35,258 nucleotides of DNA from CBFDBF01 sp050287725 (lineage in GTDB: Bacteria; Pseudomonadota; Gammaproteobacteria; Chromatiales; Chromatiaceae): the NCBI GenBank assembly GCA_050287725.1, contig JBNKCL010000042.1:1-35258 (forward strand), read 5' to 3'. Positions within the stretch are counted from its first letter, which is position 1; each line of letters begins with the position of its first letter. Position numbers and translations under genes: made by a program. The notes under the pieces were generated by a model that ran no database searches, was not told where the DNA came from, and saw nothing but the letters and a program-made list of their open reading frames with translations. Below are positions 23,858 through 32,539 of this stretch, in pieces.

Positions 23858-25723
23858 TCAGCGGAAACGCGCCAGTTGATAACGGTGATCCATGGTCTCC
23901 TGCATACCCTGGATCACCTTGAAGGCGTCCCGCAGGTGCTTGCGGTCCAGTTCCGACAGATCGTCGGGCGGCAGGTAGTTGTCGATGGGTTCTCCCTGAC
24001 GTATCTGGTTGGCCTGGTGCCGGATGCGCAGGCTGGCAATGAACTCCAGCGCATCCTCCAGGTTCTCTCCCATCTCTTCGCTCAGGGCTCCCGACCGGAC
24101 TGCGGCCTGTAACCGATCATTGGTATTGATCGCGCTCACCCCCTGAGACAGCGCCAGCGCCCGGGCGATGTCGGTAATCGGGACGATACCGCGGTGTTTG
24201 AGATCGAGGGTGTCGTCATGTTTGCCGTCGTGGATCAGTACAAAGGTGCGGAAGAACCCGAGCGGCGGCCGGTGGGTGAGGGCGTTGGCGGCCATATAGG
24301 CGGTGAAGATGCCGTTATTGCGGGTCTTGTTCAGGATCTCCACCTGCAGACGTTGGTAGAGTCGGTGTTCGCCATGGACCGGTCGCAGGTCGAAGAAGAT
24401 GCTGGCCAACATCAGCGCCTTGGGTTCCGGTTTATTGATCCAGTTATGGAAATATCCGCGCCAGGTACGCAGCGGTTGACGCCACTGGGGATTGGTGGCC
24501 ATGGCGTCGCCCGGGCAGTACACGAAACCGCAGGCGTGGAGGCCGTCGCACACCGAGCGCGCCAACTCCTCGAAATAGGGTTCATGTTCCGGTGTCATGT
24601 CGTCCGCCAGGATCAGGGCGTTGTCCTGATCCGAGTGCGAGGTTTGCTCCCGGCGAGCCTGGGAACCTCCGCAAACCCAAACGAACGGCACCGGTGCCGG
24701 CCCCAGTTTGGCCTGGGCCAGTTCGATCAAACGGGTAGTGAGCGCATCGGTGATCAGTGATACCGCCTCGCCGATGTGACGGGCGGAGGCGCCGGAGTTG
24801 TCCAGCTGAAGTTGCAGCGTCGGCAGGCGATCGCAGATCTTGACCAACTCCGACAGGTCATGCGACTTCCGGATATCGGTGACCATGAAGGTTGGGTTCT
24901 TGCTGTTGTAGCGGGTGAAATCGGTGGCGGTCAGCATCCCGAACAGGTGCTCGCCTTTCAGCACCGGCAGGTGATGGAGGTGGAGCCGGGTCATGGTCAT
25001 CATCGCTTCCAGCGCCAGGTCGTCGTGCTGGATGGTTTCCAGGTGAGTGGTCATGATGGAGCTGGCCGGTTGTGTTACCGATATGCCGGTAGCCACACAG
25101 CGCTTGCGCAGGTCACTGTCGGTAATCATGCCGGCCAGTTTCCCATTCTCCATCAGCATCACCGAAGAGACGTTTTGTTCGGTCATTACCTGCGCCACCT
25201 CCTGAATCGTGGCGTGGACGTCGAGCGTGACCGGCGTTTTGCTGATCAGCTCCGCGACCTCTACCGTCATGTAGGCGACGCCTTGGTCGGTGGTTACTTT
25301 TACGTTACTGACGGCATGTTTCAGCCGCTCCCGGATGGAGTCGCTGAAGTGACGATCGAACTCGGCGACCTCCTGACGCAGGGTCTTGAGGACCGGGCAG
25401 GGGAGCAGATAGAGCAGGGTATCCTCCACCGCCGCATTATTGGTGGTGGGGTCGAGATCCACCAGCTGACAAGCGGTGGTATAGAAATCACCCTCTGCCA
25501 GTTTGCCGTGCAATTTTTTTTGATCGTCGCGCAGTTCGATGGCGCCGCTGCGTACGATATAGAGATAATCGCCATCCGCATCAGCGGGTGGAAAGACGCT
25601 GCCCCGGCGCAGATAACGGATCTTGAACGCCTCCAGCAACTGATTCAGTCGCTCTTCGGGCAGGGTATCGAAAGGGGGCCGTAGCGCCAGAAAATCCCGG
25701 ATCTCGATCAGTTCGATTTCCAT
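23858..25723 (-). CDS. Cyclic-nucleotide-binding/CBS/DUF294 nucleotidyltransferase-like regulator
   Basis: Cytoplasmic signal protein with, in order: a CNMP-binding-like domain (about 15-125, including GDYLYIVRSGAIEL), two CBS domains (about 155-275, MLMENGKLAGMITDSDLRKR and HHLPVLKGEHLFGMLTATDFTRY, likely adenylate-binding), and a DUF294 GlnD-like nucleotidyltransferase domain whose GGSQARREQTSHSDQDNA motif near 350-370 holds the GS...D.D catalytic pattern, followed by the DUF294 C-terminal helical part. 621 aa. Possibly it nucleotidylates a partner according to energy state. It heads a unit with the exonuclease and the hypothetical; the terminator of the symporter operon lies just upstream, so it should have its own promoter. 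Confidence 0.9.
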   Translation of the reverse strand: MEIELIEIRDFLALRPPFDTLPEERLNQLLEAFKIRYLRRGSVFPPADADGDYLYIVRSGAIELRDDQKKLHGKLAEGDFYTTACQLVDLDPTTNNAAVEDTLLYLLPCPVLKTLRQEVAEFDRHFSDSIRERLKHAVSNVKVTTDQGVAYMTVEVAELISKTPVTLDVHATIQEVAQVMTEQNVSSVMLMENGKLAGMITDSDLRKRCVATGISVTQPASSIMTTHLETIQHDDLALEAMMTMTRLHLHHLPVLKGEHLFGMLTATDFTRYNSKNPTFMVTDIRKSHDLSELVKICDRLPTLQLQLDNSGASARHIGEAVSLITDALTTRLIELAQAKLGPAPVPFVWVCGGSQARREQTSHSDQDNALILADDMTPEHEPYFEELARSVCDGLHACGFVYCPGDAMATNPQWRQPLRTWRGYFHNWINKPEPKALMLASIFFDLRPVHGEHRLYQRLQVEILNKTRNNGIFTAYMAANALTHRPPLGFFRTFVLIHDGKHDDTLDLKHRGIVPITDIARALALSQGVSAINTNDRLQAAVRSGALSEEMGENLEDALEFIASLRIRHQANQIRQGEPIDNYLPPDDLSELDRKHLRDAFKVIQGMQETMDHRYQLARFR

Positions 25724-25746
25724 AAGGCTCTCGTGCTAAAACCGGA

Positions 25747-25752
25747 AGTATA
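25747..25752 (-). promoter_or_regulatory. Candidate -10 box for the DUF294-exonuclease unit
   Basis: TATACT on the minus strand, 23 nt before the DUF294 ATG and downstream of the symporter terminator. The -35 is not convincing. Confidence 0.35.
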
Positions 25753-25791
25753 GTTGGATTAGGCCGCAACCGGGCTGTTCAATGGGTAAGG

Positions 25792-25820
25792 AAAAAAGGC
25801 CCCGCCAAGTTGGCGGGGCC
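25792..25820 (-). terminator. Strong intrinsic terminator after the symporter operon
   Basis: On the minus strand, 23 nt past the symporter stop: stem GGCCCCGCCA pairing with TGGCGGGGCC over a 3-nt loop, followed directly by six U. Textbook Rho-independent terminator. Confidence 0.93.
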
Positions 25821-25843
25821 CTATTTGCTTGCCGTTCAGACCA

Positions 25844-27619
25844 TCAATGGTCTACAGCGGCAGTCGCACCTTTGGGGACACGAATGTCTTCCACCAGATG
25901 CTGGATGTGTTCCGGCGGAGCCGCCGTCACTTTGGATACGACGTAGGCCACTACAAAGTTAACCACCGCACCCAAGGCGCCGATCGATTCCGGCTGAATA
26001 CCCCACAGCCAGTTCTCTTCGACATTGGCCGCCATCTCGGTACCCGGGACGAAGAACCACCCCTTGAACCAGAAGATGTAGATCAGGGTGAACAGCAGGC
26101 CGGACAGCATGCCCCAGATGGCACCGGTACGGTTCGCCCGCTTGTTGAAGATCCCCATCATCAGGGCCGGGAAGATGGACGAGGCCGCCAATCCGAACGC
26201 CAGGGCCACCACTTGGGCGGCGAAGCCGGGCGGATGCATACCCAGTATACCTGCCACCACGATGGCGCCTGCCATGGCGATACGACTGGCCATCAGTTCC
26301 CCTTTCTCGGAGATGTCCTTCATGAACACGCCCTTCAACAGGTCATGGGAGATAGCCGAGGAGATGGCCAGCAACAGACCCGCCGCGGTGGAGAGAGCTG
26401 CCGCCAGACCGCCGGCCGCCACCAGCGCGATCACCCAGTTGGGCAGACCCGCGATCTCAGGATTGGCCAGCACCATGATGTCACGATCCACCTTGGTCAT
26501 CTCGTTGCCTTGCCAGCCGTATTCCGCGGCCTTGTCGCCCAGGCCACTCTCGTCATAGTACTGGATGCGGCCGTCGCCGTTCTTATCTTCCCAATCCAGC
26601 AGGCCGGTGGTCTTCCAGTTGGTCATCCAGGCAGGCACCTGGTCGATCGCGATGTTGGCGGTCGCTTCACCAACCGGACCGGTCTGGATGGTGTGCATCA
26701 GGTTCAACCGCGCCATGGCACCCACCGCCGGGGCAGTGGTGTAGAGGATGGCGATGAACACCAGCGCCCAACCGGCGGAGGAGCGCGCATCCTTCACCTT
26801 GGGAACGGTGAAGAAACGGATGATCACGTGCGGCAGACCGGCGGTACCGATCATCAGCGACAGGGTCAGCATCACCATGTTCAGGGTCGACCCTTTCTGT
26901 GTGGTATAGGGGGCGAAGCCGAGGTCGGTCACCACCTGATCCAGTTTATCCAGCATATAGACGCCGCTGCCGTCCGCCATGGTGGCGGAGAGCCCCATCT
27001 GCGGCAGCAGGGTGTCGGTCAGCGCCAGAGAGATGAAGATGGCGGGGATGGTGTAGGCCAGAATCAGCACGCAGTATTGTGCGACCTGGGTGTAGGTGAT
27101 GCCCTTCATACCGCCCAGCACCGCATACACGAACACGATGGCCATACCCACCATAACGCCGATCTTGAAATCCACTTCCAGGAAGCGGGAGAAGGCCACG
27201 CCCACGCCCTTCATCTGGCCGATTACATAGGTAATGGAGGCCACGATCAGGCAGATCACCGCCACGATACGGGCGGTCTGGGAGTAGAAACGCTCGCCGA
27301 TGAACTCCGGCACCGTGAATTTGCCGAACTTGCGCAGATAGGGCGCCAGCAGCATCGCCAGCAGCACATAGCCGCCGGTCCAGCCCATCAGATAGACCGA
27401 AGCGTCATAACCCTTGAAGGCAATCAGCCCGGCCATGGAGATGAACGATGCCGCAGACATCCAGTCGGCGCCGGTGGCCATACCGTTGAGTACCGGATGG
27501 ACACCCTTGCCGGCCACGTAAAATTCGCCGGTGGTGGCGGCACGCGACCAGATGGCGATGCCGATATAGAGCGCGAAGGTGGCGCCCACCACCAGATAGG
27601 TCAATGTTTGTAGATCCAT
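25844..27619 (-). CDS. Na+/solute symporter of the acetate type (VC_2705-like subfamily)
   Basis: Sodium:solute symporter (SSS family), about 13 membrane helices; acetate or a related short carboxylate is the likely substrate given acs on the same strand and the partner DUF4212 gene. Family blocks: FYVAGKGVHPVLNGMATGADWMSAASFI near the N-terminus, GGMKGITYTQVAQY, GTAGLPHVIIRFFTV and SIFPALMMGIFNKRANRTGA. Residues ~320-400 form an extra loop, typical of the 'large' subfamily, that contains an EF-hand-like calcium loop at 345-356 (DKNGDGRIQYYD). 591 aa. It starts 12 nt after the DUF4212 gene and ends at a strong terminator. ActP itself is a close alternative label. Confidence 0.9.
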   Translation of the reverse strand: MDLQTLTYLVVGATFALYIGIAIWSRAATTGEFYVAGKGVHPVLNGMATGADWMSAASFISMAGLIAFKGYDASVYLMGWTGGYVLLAMLLAPYLRKFGKFTVPEFIGERFYSQTARIVAVICLIVASITYVIGQMKGVGVAFSRFLEVDFKIGVMVGMAIVFVYAVLGGMKGITYTQVAQYCVLILAYTIPAIFISLALTDTLLPQMGLSATMADGSGVYMLDKLDQVVTDLGFAPYTTQKGSTLNMVMLTLSLMIGTAGLPHVIIRFFTVPKVKDARSSAGWALVFIAILYTTAPAVGAMARLNLMHTIQTGPVGEATANIAIDQVPAWMTNWKTTGLLDWEDKNGDGRIQYYDESGLGDKAAEYGWQGNEMTKVDRDIMVLANPEIAGLPNWVIALVAAGGLAAALSTAAGLLLAISSAISHDLLKGVFMKDISEKGELMASRIAMAGAIVVAGILGMHPPGFAAQVVALAFGLAASSIFPALMMGIFNKRANRTGAIWGMLSGLLFTLIYIFWFKGWFFVPGTEMAANVEENWLWGIQPESIGALGAVVNFVVAYVVSKVTAAPPEHIQHLVEDIRVPKGATAAVDH

Positions 27620-27631
27620 TGGTGAGTCCCC

Positions 27632-27886
27632 TTAATCTTCGTGTACGTCGAATTTCTGATCCAGTTTGTCCATGCGTTTGACATAGACAAAGATCAGCGC
27701 CACAAAAACATAGATCGAGCCCTGTTGGGCAAACCAGAAGCCCAAACCGGTGCCGCCGATCTTGATGGCGTTGAGAGGCTCGACCAGTATGATGCCGAAA
27801 AGGTACGAAACCACAAACCAGATCACCAGTAGTATGGAGACCAGGCGTAGATTCGCCTTCCAGTACTGTTCCGCTTGATTATTCAT
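27632..27886 (-). CDS. DUF4212 small subunit of the sodium/solute symporter
   Basis: 84 aa with two membrane helices (about 15-35, VSILLVIWFVVSYLFGIILV, and 50-68, FWFAQQGSIYVFVALIFVYV) and the charged C-terminus KRMDKLDQKFDVHED. The motifs YWKANLRL and GGTGLGFWFAQQGSIYVF are typical of DUF4212, always next to VC_2705-type symporters. The ATG at 27886 is chosen by homology; the open frame goes up to 28048 without any. Presumably needed for folding or activity of the symporter encoded 12 nt downstream. Confidence 0.92.
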   Translation of the reverse strand: MNNQAEQYWKANLRLVSILLVIWFVVSYLFGIILVEPLNAIKIGGTGLGFWFAQQGSIYVFVALIFVYVKRMDKLDQKFDVHED

Positions 27887-28250
27887 GTTCGATTCGCTCC
27901 CGATGCAGTTGAGTTGCGTTATCTCCGAAGCCCGGTTCGCCGGCGGCTCTCCTCCCCTGCCGCAACACAGCCCCACGCCCATGTGTCGTATCCCGGCCGC
28001 TACCGGTGCGTGCCCCGGATTGTGAAATGCGCACGGTTTAAAAGTCAACCAAAAACAATAAGTTATACAGATTCTAGAGCTGTAAAAAACGATGAAATTG
28101 ATTCGTGCGGTAACACAAAAACAGACTATTTGTTACGAAAAGAAACAGTACTGTTCCTATCGGTAATCCGGGAAAAACTTAGGAAAATAATTCTTATTTG
28201 GTGTTGCGCAGGATTCAGGGCATCGGAAAGCGAATGCCGGGGACCCCGGG
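27887..28250. other. Regulatory intergenic region upstream of DUF4212-symporter
   Basis: 364 nt without a supported gene, AT-rich between 28040 and 28200 compared with the rest. On the minus strand TTGACT (in GGTTGACTTTTAAACC, near 28045-28050) followed at about 18 nt by CACAAT could serve as a sigma-70 promoter. Two palindromic sites lie farther up (28110-28136 and 28144-28155). I looked for a sigma-54 -24/-12 promoter and found none with correct spacing. Confidence 0.5.
28144..28155. promoter_or_regulatory. Candidate operator, perfect 12-bp palindrome
   Basis: AACAGTACTGTT, about 260 nt upstream of the DUF4212 start. The distance suits an upstream activator site, and the neighbouring regulator is an NtrC-type protein. 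Close by, GTAACA (28110-28115) and TTGTTAC (28130-28136) form a second, spaced inverted repeat. Confidence 0.4.
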
Positions 28251-29600
28251 TCAGGTCCGATTTTTCGATTTCGGGGGACGGGGAATACCGAAACGCTGGC
28301 GTCGTTCCCATAGCGCCTTGCGGCTGATCCCGAGTTTCTTCGCCAGCTCGGTCTCGTTCATATGTTCCTGCTGCTCCAACACAAAGCGGCGGAAGTACTC
28401 TTCCAGCGAAAGCCCCTCGTTGGCGCCGGCGTGCGGGTCGCCGGCGGTGGGGTGGTCGATGGCCAGGTACTCCGGGGTGATGGCGTCACCCTCGCACAGG
28501 ATCACCGCCCGTTCGATGGCGTTGGAGAGTTCGCGTACATTGCCCGGCCAGCGGTAGCGGCGGATCGCCTCCAACGCGCTGCGGCTCAGGGTCAGGTCCG
28601 GGCGGCTCAGTTGCCGGACCGCTTTTTTCAGCAGGAAGTGGGCCAGCGCCTGAATGTCGTCTCCCCGCTCCCGCAACGGCGGCAGCCGCATCTCCACCAC
28701 TCGCAGCCGGAAATAGAGGTCGCTGCGAAAGCGTTGCTCCTGCACCAGTTGTCGCAGGTCGCGATGGGTGGCGGCGATCAGCCGGATATCGGCCTGTCGC
28801 GCCTGTTCGGAACCGACCCGCCGAATCTCACCGTCTTGCAACACCCGCAGCAGCCGGGCCTGGGCCGCTAAGGGCAGTTCGCCGATCTCGTCCAGGAACA
28901 GGGTGCCGCCGTCGGCGCTCTCCACCAGTCCCGGCCGCGTGGTATCGGCGCCGGTAAAGGCCCCTTTTTCGTGACCGAACAGTTCCGATTCCACCACCGC
29001 CTCCGGGATGGCGGCGCAGTTTACGGTGATGATCGGGGCGTTGCTGCGCCGGCTGTGCGCGTGCAGGGCACGGGCCACCAACTCTTTGCCGGTGCCCGAC
29101 TCCCCCAGGATCAGGACGGTGGAGTCGGTAGGCGCCACCTTGGAGAGCTGTCGGCACACCTCCCGCATGGCGGGACAGTTGCCCACCATGCCGTCCACCG
29201 GGTAGATCCGCTCCAGATCCGATTGGAGTGCGCGGTTCTGCCGTTCCAGTCGCTCCTGTTGCAGGATGCGTTTTACCAGCAGCAGCAGTTCATCGTGATC
29301 GAACGGTTTGGCGATGTAATCCACCGCCCCCTGTTTGATAGCGTCTACGGCGGACCGCACCGTGGCGTAGCTGGTCATGATCAGCACCGGGGTTTCACCG
29401 GCCCGCCCGATCACCGCCGTCCCGGGTTCCCCGGGAAGCCGGAGGTCGGCGATGATGAGTTGCAGTGTAGAGAGGTCGTGGTTCGCTTCCGCCTCTTCCA
29501 CCGAGCCGGCTTCCGCCACATTGTAGCCGTTGCGCTCCAACAGCTTGCGAACAGCGCCGCGGATCACCGCTTCGTCTTCGATAATGAGAATCTGGGTCAT
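28251..29600 (-). CDS. NtrC-family sigma-54-dependent response regulator
   Basis: Receiver domain 1-120 with Asp52 (IIADLRLP) as phosphorylation site, acidic pair Glu8/Asp9, and Lys in YIAKPFD; AAA+ domain about 140-375 with Walker A GESGTGKE, the GAFTGA loop that contacts sigma-54, and Walker B GGTLFLDEIGEL; Fis-type DNA-binding domain at the C-terminus (ETELAKKLGISRKALWERRQRFG). 449 aa. It starts 2 nt after the SSS-kinase stop, so the kinase is its cognate partner. CrbS-type kinases usually work with a LuxR-type regulator (CrbR/ErdR); a sigma-54 activator here is a different wiring. The likely targets are the symporter operon and acs. Confidence 0.94.
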   Translation of the reverse strand: MTQILIIEDEAVIRGAVRKLLERNGYNVAEAGSVEEAEANHDLSTLQLIIADLRLPGEPGTAVIGRAGETPVLIMTSYATVRSAVDAIKQGAVDYIAKPFDHDELLLLVKRILQQERLERQNRALQSDLERIYPVDGMVGNCPAMREVCRQLSKVAPTDSTVLILGESGTGKELVARALHAHSRRSNAPIITVNCAAIPEAVVESELFGHEKGAFTGADTTRPGLVESADGGTLFLDEIGELPLAAQARLLRVLQDGEIRRVGSEQARQADIRLIAATHRDLRQLVQEQRFRSDLYFRLRVVEMRLPPLRERGDDIQALAHFLLKKAVRQLSRPDLTLSRSALEAIRRYRWPGNVRELSNAIERAVILCEGDAITPEYLAIDHPTAGDPHAGANEGLSLEEYFRRFVLEQQEHMNETELAKKLGISRKALWERRQRFGIPRPPKSKNRT

Positions 29601-29602
29601 GG

Positions 29603-32539
29603 CTATGCCGTTCCTTGGGGTCGGGGCAGGGATACCGTTACCCGCGTACCGAGGCCCGCTTCCGATTCGATAACGATTTCACCGCCATGCTCCTGAACGA
29701 TCTTATGCACCAGGGAGAGTCCCAGCCCGGTTCCTTCACCCGGTTGCTTGGTGGTGAAGAAGGGCTCAAATACGATTTCCCGCATCTCGGACGGAATCCC
29801 CGATCCATGATCCGATACCTCAATTACAATCCGGTCATTCTGGGAGTAAGCGGCCAACTCTACCCGGTCACCCGGTGCCGAGGCGTCGAAAGCATTGGTG
29901 AGAAGATTGACCAGCATTTGGGAGAGTCCCTGTCGGTCACCGTTGATGATGAGGTTATCCGGGCAACGACCGCTGCATTGGACCTGTTTGCGTTCGTGAC
30001 TGAGACGCACCAGCACAATGGCATCGTCGATGATCTCCGATAGCGGGAAAAGCTGAAAATCCGCGCCTACGCTGCCGCTGCGGCTGAAGTTCATCAGCGA
30101 GTGAAGAATGGAGGAGATCCGATGGGTTTGTTGCAGGATGATCGCCGCACTCTCCCGCGCCGCCTCTGAATCGACCTCCTCCCGCAGATTTTGCGCCAGG
30201 GAGGCGATCCCGGTGACCGGATTGCCGATCTCGTGCGCAAATCCGGCAGCCAGCCGGCCGATGTAGGCGAGCCGGTCGCTGTGGGCCAGCTCCGCCTCCA
30301 GGGTCTCCAGGTCGGTCATGTCCTCCAACAGGATCACCACGGAGGTGCGTCCGGGGTCCAGCTTTCCGGCGCCGGTATCCAGTACCTTTGCCTTGTGCAG
30401 ATTGAACCAGCGGGGCCGCCCCTCCAGTTCCAGTTCCAGGTGGTGAACCTGTTCGTCCTGTGACAGCGTGAAACCGCCCAGCAGTTGCCCCCACGGCTCT
30501 TTCAGGGTGCTGAGATAGCGCCCCACTGCGTCGTCTTCGGAGATGCCGCTGATCGCCTCCAGTGCCAGGTTCCAGAGTACCACGGTCTGTTCCGGGTCCA
30601 CCGCGCACACCCCCAGCGGCAGGTCCAGCAGGATCTGGCGGTGAAAACGCCGCAGATTGTCCAGGTCGCCGGCCAGTCCCCGCAACTGCAGGCGGGACTC
30701 CTCCAGCCGTTTTTCCACATGGCGCATGGAATCGGCCAGCGCCGTTTTTGCCAGGCTATCCATCTCCAGTTGCTGGGTGATGATCATGTGGGCCATCTGC
30801 GGGCCTACCAGACCGGAGAGGTTGCGTTCGATTCGTTCCCGCAATTGCCGCAGCTCCGCCGGTCGGGTCTCGTCGGCGTTGAGTCCCAGATCGGTCAGCG
30901 CCTGTTGCACCTCTTTTCGCGCAGTCGCCCGCCCGATCACATTGGCCAGACCCGTCATGAACTGTTCCGGAGAACGGGCCGCCACGATCCCGGAGAGCGG
31001 CATTACCGCATCGCTGCGACATGCATACGCTGTCTCCTGTTCCCCCTCCGTCTGAGGCGTAAACAGCGATCCCAGGACAAACAGCACCACGTTTACGCTC
31101 AAAGACCAGAAGGTGGCAAATTCCCAGTGATCAAGCGAGGAGTATTGCTGCAGTGTTTGAATACCGAGACTGCTGCTGATGAGGCCGGAACTTTCCAACA
31201 GCGGGGCCAACAGGGTGAGGGTCCAGACGGCGATGCCGCCCAGCAGGCCGGCAATGAAGCCGGTGCGGTTGGCACGGCGCCAGAAGAGTGCGCCGATGAT
31301 GCCCGGAAGAAATTGCGCCACCGCCACGAACGAGATAAGACCCAACTGCACCAGTCCCTGATTCTCTTGCAGCAGGCGATAGAACACGAACCCGCTCATG
31401 ATGATGACGCCGATCAGGAAACGGCGTCCCCAGAGCAGCCAGTGATAGAGATTGACCCTGGGATCGGGGTAACTGGCGGGCAGCAGCAGATGGTTCAGGC
31501 TCATGGAGGAGAGCGCCAGGGTGGTGACGATCACCATGGCGCTGGCGGCCGAGACACCGCCGATGAAGGCCAGCACCGGCAACCAGGCCGGTCCGTGTCC
31601 CAGGGTGATGCCGAGTACGAAGTAATCGGGATCCATCTCCAGTTGCAGGGATTGTCCGGCCCAGAGGATGGGAGGGATGGCCAGATTGAGCAGCAACAGA
31701 AACAGCGGGAACCCCCAGCTGGCCGCAGTCAGGGCGCGCGGAGAGAGATTCTCGGCAAACGCCATGTGGAACTGACGCGGCAGCAGAAATGCGGCGGTAA
31801 AGGCCAGAAACAGCAGAGTCAGCCAGGGTCCTTCGCGCGCCGGGGCGTAGAGCGATGTCAGCGCCTCCGGGTGGTTCGTCAACCACTGTCCCAGATCGCC
31901 GGGGCCGGAGAAGATCCCGAACAGGGCGAACATGCCCACCATCAGCAGCGCCACCAGCTTGATAAAGGACTCGAAGGCGATCGCCGCCACCAGTCCGTGG
32001 TGTTTCTCGCGTGGCGAGATGTGACGCGCCCCGAACAGGATGGCGAACAGCGTCAGGATGGCGCAGAACCAGAGGGCCAGCGGTTCCGGGGTGCTCTCTC
32101 CGGTGAGGACCTGAAGCGATTCGGTGACGGCGCGGATCTGCAGGGCGATATAGGGCAGCGAACCCACCAGCATGAACAGGGTGACGATGACCCCCGCGCT
32201 TTGGCTGCGGTAGCGAAAGGCGAACAGATCGGCCAGCGATGTGAGCTGAAAGTCCCGGGTCAGTCGCAGGATCGGCCGCAGCAGCAGCGGGCTGAGCAGG
32301 AAAGCGATGGTGACGCCCAGATAGATGGTGAGAAACAGGAACCCCTGCTGTTGGGCGAATCCGACACTCCCGTAATAACTCCAGGAGGTGGCGTACACCC
32401 CGAGCGAGAGGACATATACCAGGGGCGTGCGGACCAGCCGTTCCGGGATCCAGCCCCGTTCCGTGGCATAGGCGACCAGAAAGAGCAGCAACAGGTAGAT
32501 TGCACTGCCGCCGAACAGCGCTCCGACTTCATAGGTCAT
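29603..32539 (-). CDS. Hybrid Na+/solute-symporter-domain sensor histidine kinase (CrbS-like)
   Basis: A single protein of 978 aa that joins a transporter fold to a kinase. Residues 1-~505 are an SSS domain with about 13 helices (TSWSYYGSVGF, RHISPREKHHGLVAAIAFESFIKL, VSAASAMVIVTTLALSSMSLNHL); a STAC-like linker follows, then a PAS-like domain (about 640-750, LPLGVCAVDPEQTVVLWN), then the HATPase kinase: H-box FAHEIGNPVTG with His769, N-box LVNLLTNAFDAS, G1 DHGSGI, F-box FEPFFTTK, G2 GTGLGLSL. No receiver domain is attached. CrbS of Vibrio and Pseudomonas has the same plan and controls acs. The first codons overlap the 66-aa gene by 11 nt. Confidence 0.93.
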   Translation of the reverse strand: MTYEVGALFGGSAIYLLLLFLVAYATERGWIPERLVRTPLVYVLSLGVYATSWSYYGSVGFAQQQGFLFLTIYLGVTIAFLLSPLLLRPILRLTRDFQLTSLADLFAFRYRSQSAGVIVTLFMLVGSLPYIALQIRAVTESLQVLTGESTPEPLALWFCAILTLFAILFGARHISPREKHHGLVAAIAFESFIKLVALLMVGMFALFGIFSGPGDLGQWLTNHPEALTSLYAPAREGPWLTLLFLAFTAAFLLPRQFHMAFAENLSPRALTAASWGFPLFLLLLNLAIPPILWAGQSLQLEMDPDYFVLGITLGHGPAWLPVLAFIGGVSAASAMVIVTTLALSSMSLNHLLLPASYPDPRVNLYHWLLWGRRFLIGVIIMSGFVFYRLLQENQGLVQLGLISFVAVAQFLPGIIGALFWRRANRTGFIAGLLGGIAVWTLTLLAPLLESSGLISSSLGIQTLQQYSSLDHWEFATFWSLSVNVVLFVLGSLFTPQTEGEQETAYACRSDAVMPLSGIVAARSPEQFMTGLANVIGRATARKEVQQALTDLGLNADETRPAELRQLRERIERNLSGLVGPQMAHMIITQQLEMDSLAKTALADSMRHVEKRLEESRLQLRGLAGDLDNLRRFHRQILLDLPLGVCAVDPEQTVVLWNLALEAISGISEDDAVGRYLSTLKEPWGQLLGGFTLSQDEQVHHLELELEGRPRWFNLHKAKVLDTGAGKLDPGRTSVVILLEDMTDLETLEAELAHSDRLAYIGRLAAGFAHEIGNPVTGIASLAQNLREEVDSEAARESAAIILQQTHRISSILHSLMNFSRSGSVGADFQLFPLSEIIDDAIVLVRLSHERKQVQCSGRCPDNLIINGDRQGLSQMLVNLLTNAFDASAPGDRVELAAYSQNDRIVIEVSDHGSGIPSEMREIVFEPFFTTKQPGEGTGLGLSLVHKIVQEHGGEIVIESEAGLGTRVTVSLPRPQGTA

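Noticed and set aside
25829..27613. 594-codon plus-strand open frame over the symporter
   Set aside because: Shadow frame; Gly/His/Gln-rich translation with no membrane helices, against a clear 13-helix symporter on minus.
27887..28050. Sigma-54 (-24/-12) promoter upstream of DUF4212, e.g. TGGGGC-TGTG-TTGC on the minus strand
   Set aside because: Spacing between the GG and GC elements is one base short (9 in place of 10), and the other candidate with correct spacing lacks the flanking consensus; sigma-54 promoters are strict on this.
27875..28327. 150-codon plus-strand open frame in the regulatory gap
   Set aside because: It crosses the DUF4212 start and the regulator's end on the other strand, and resembles no protein.
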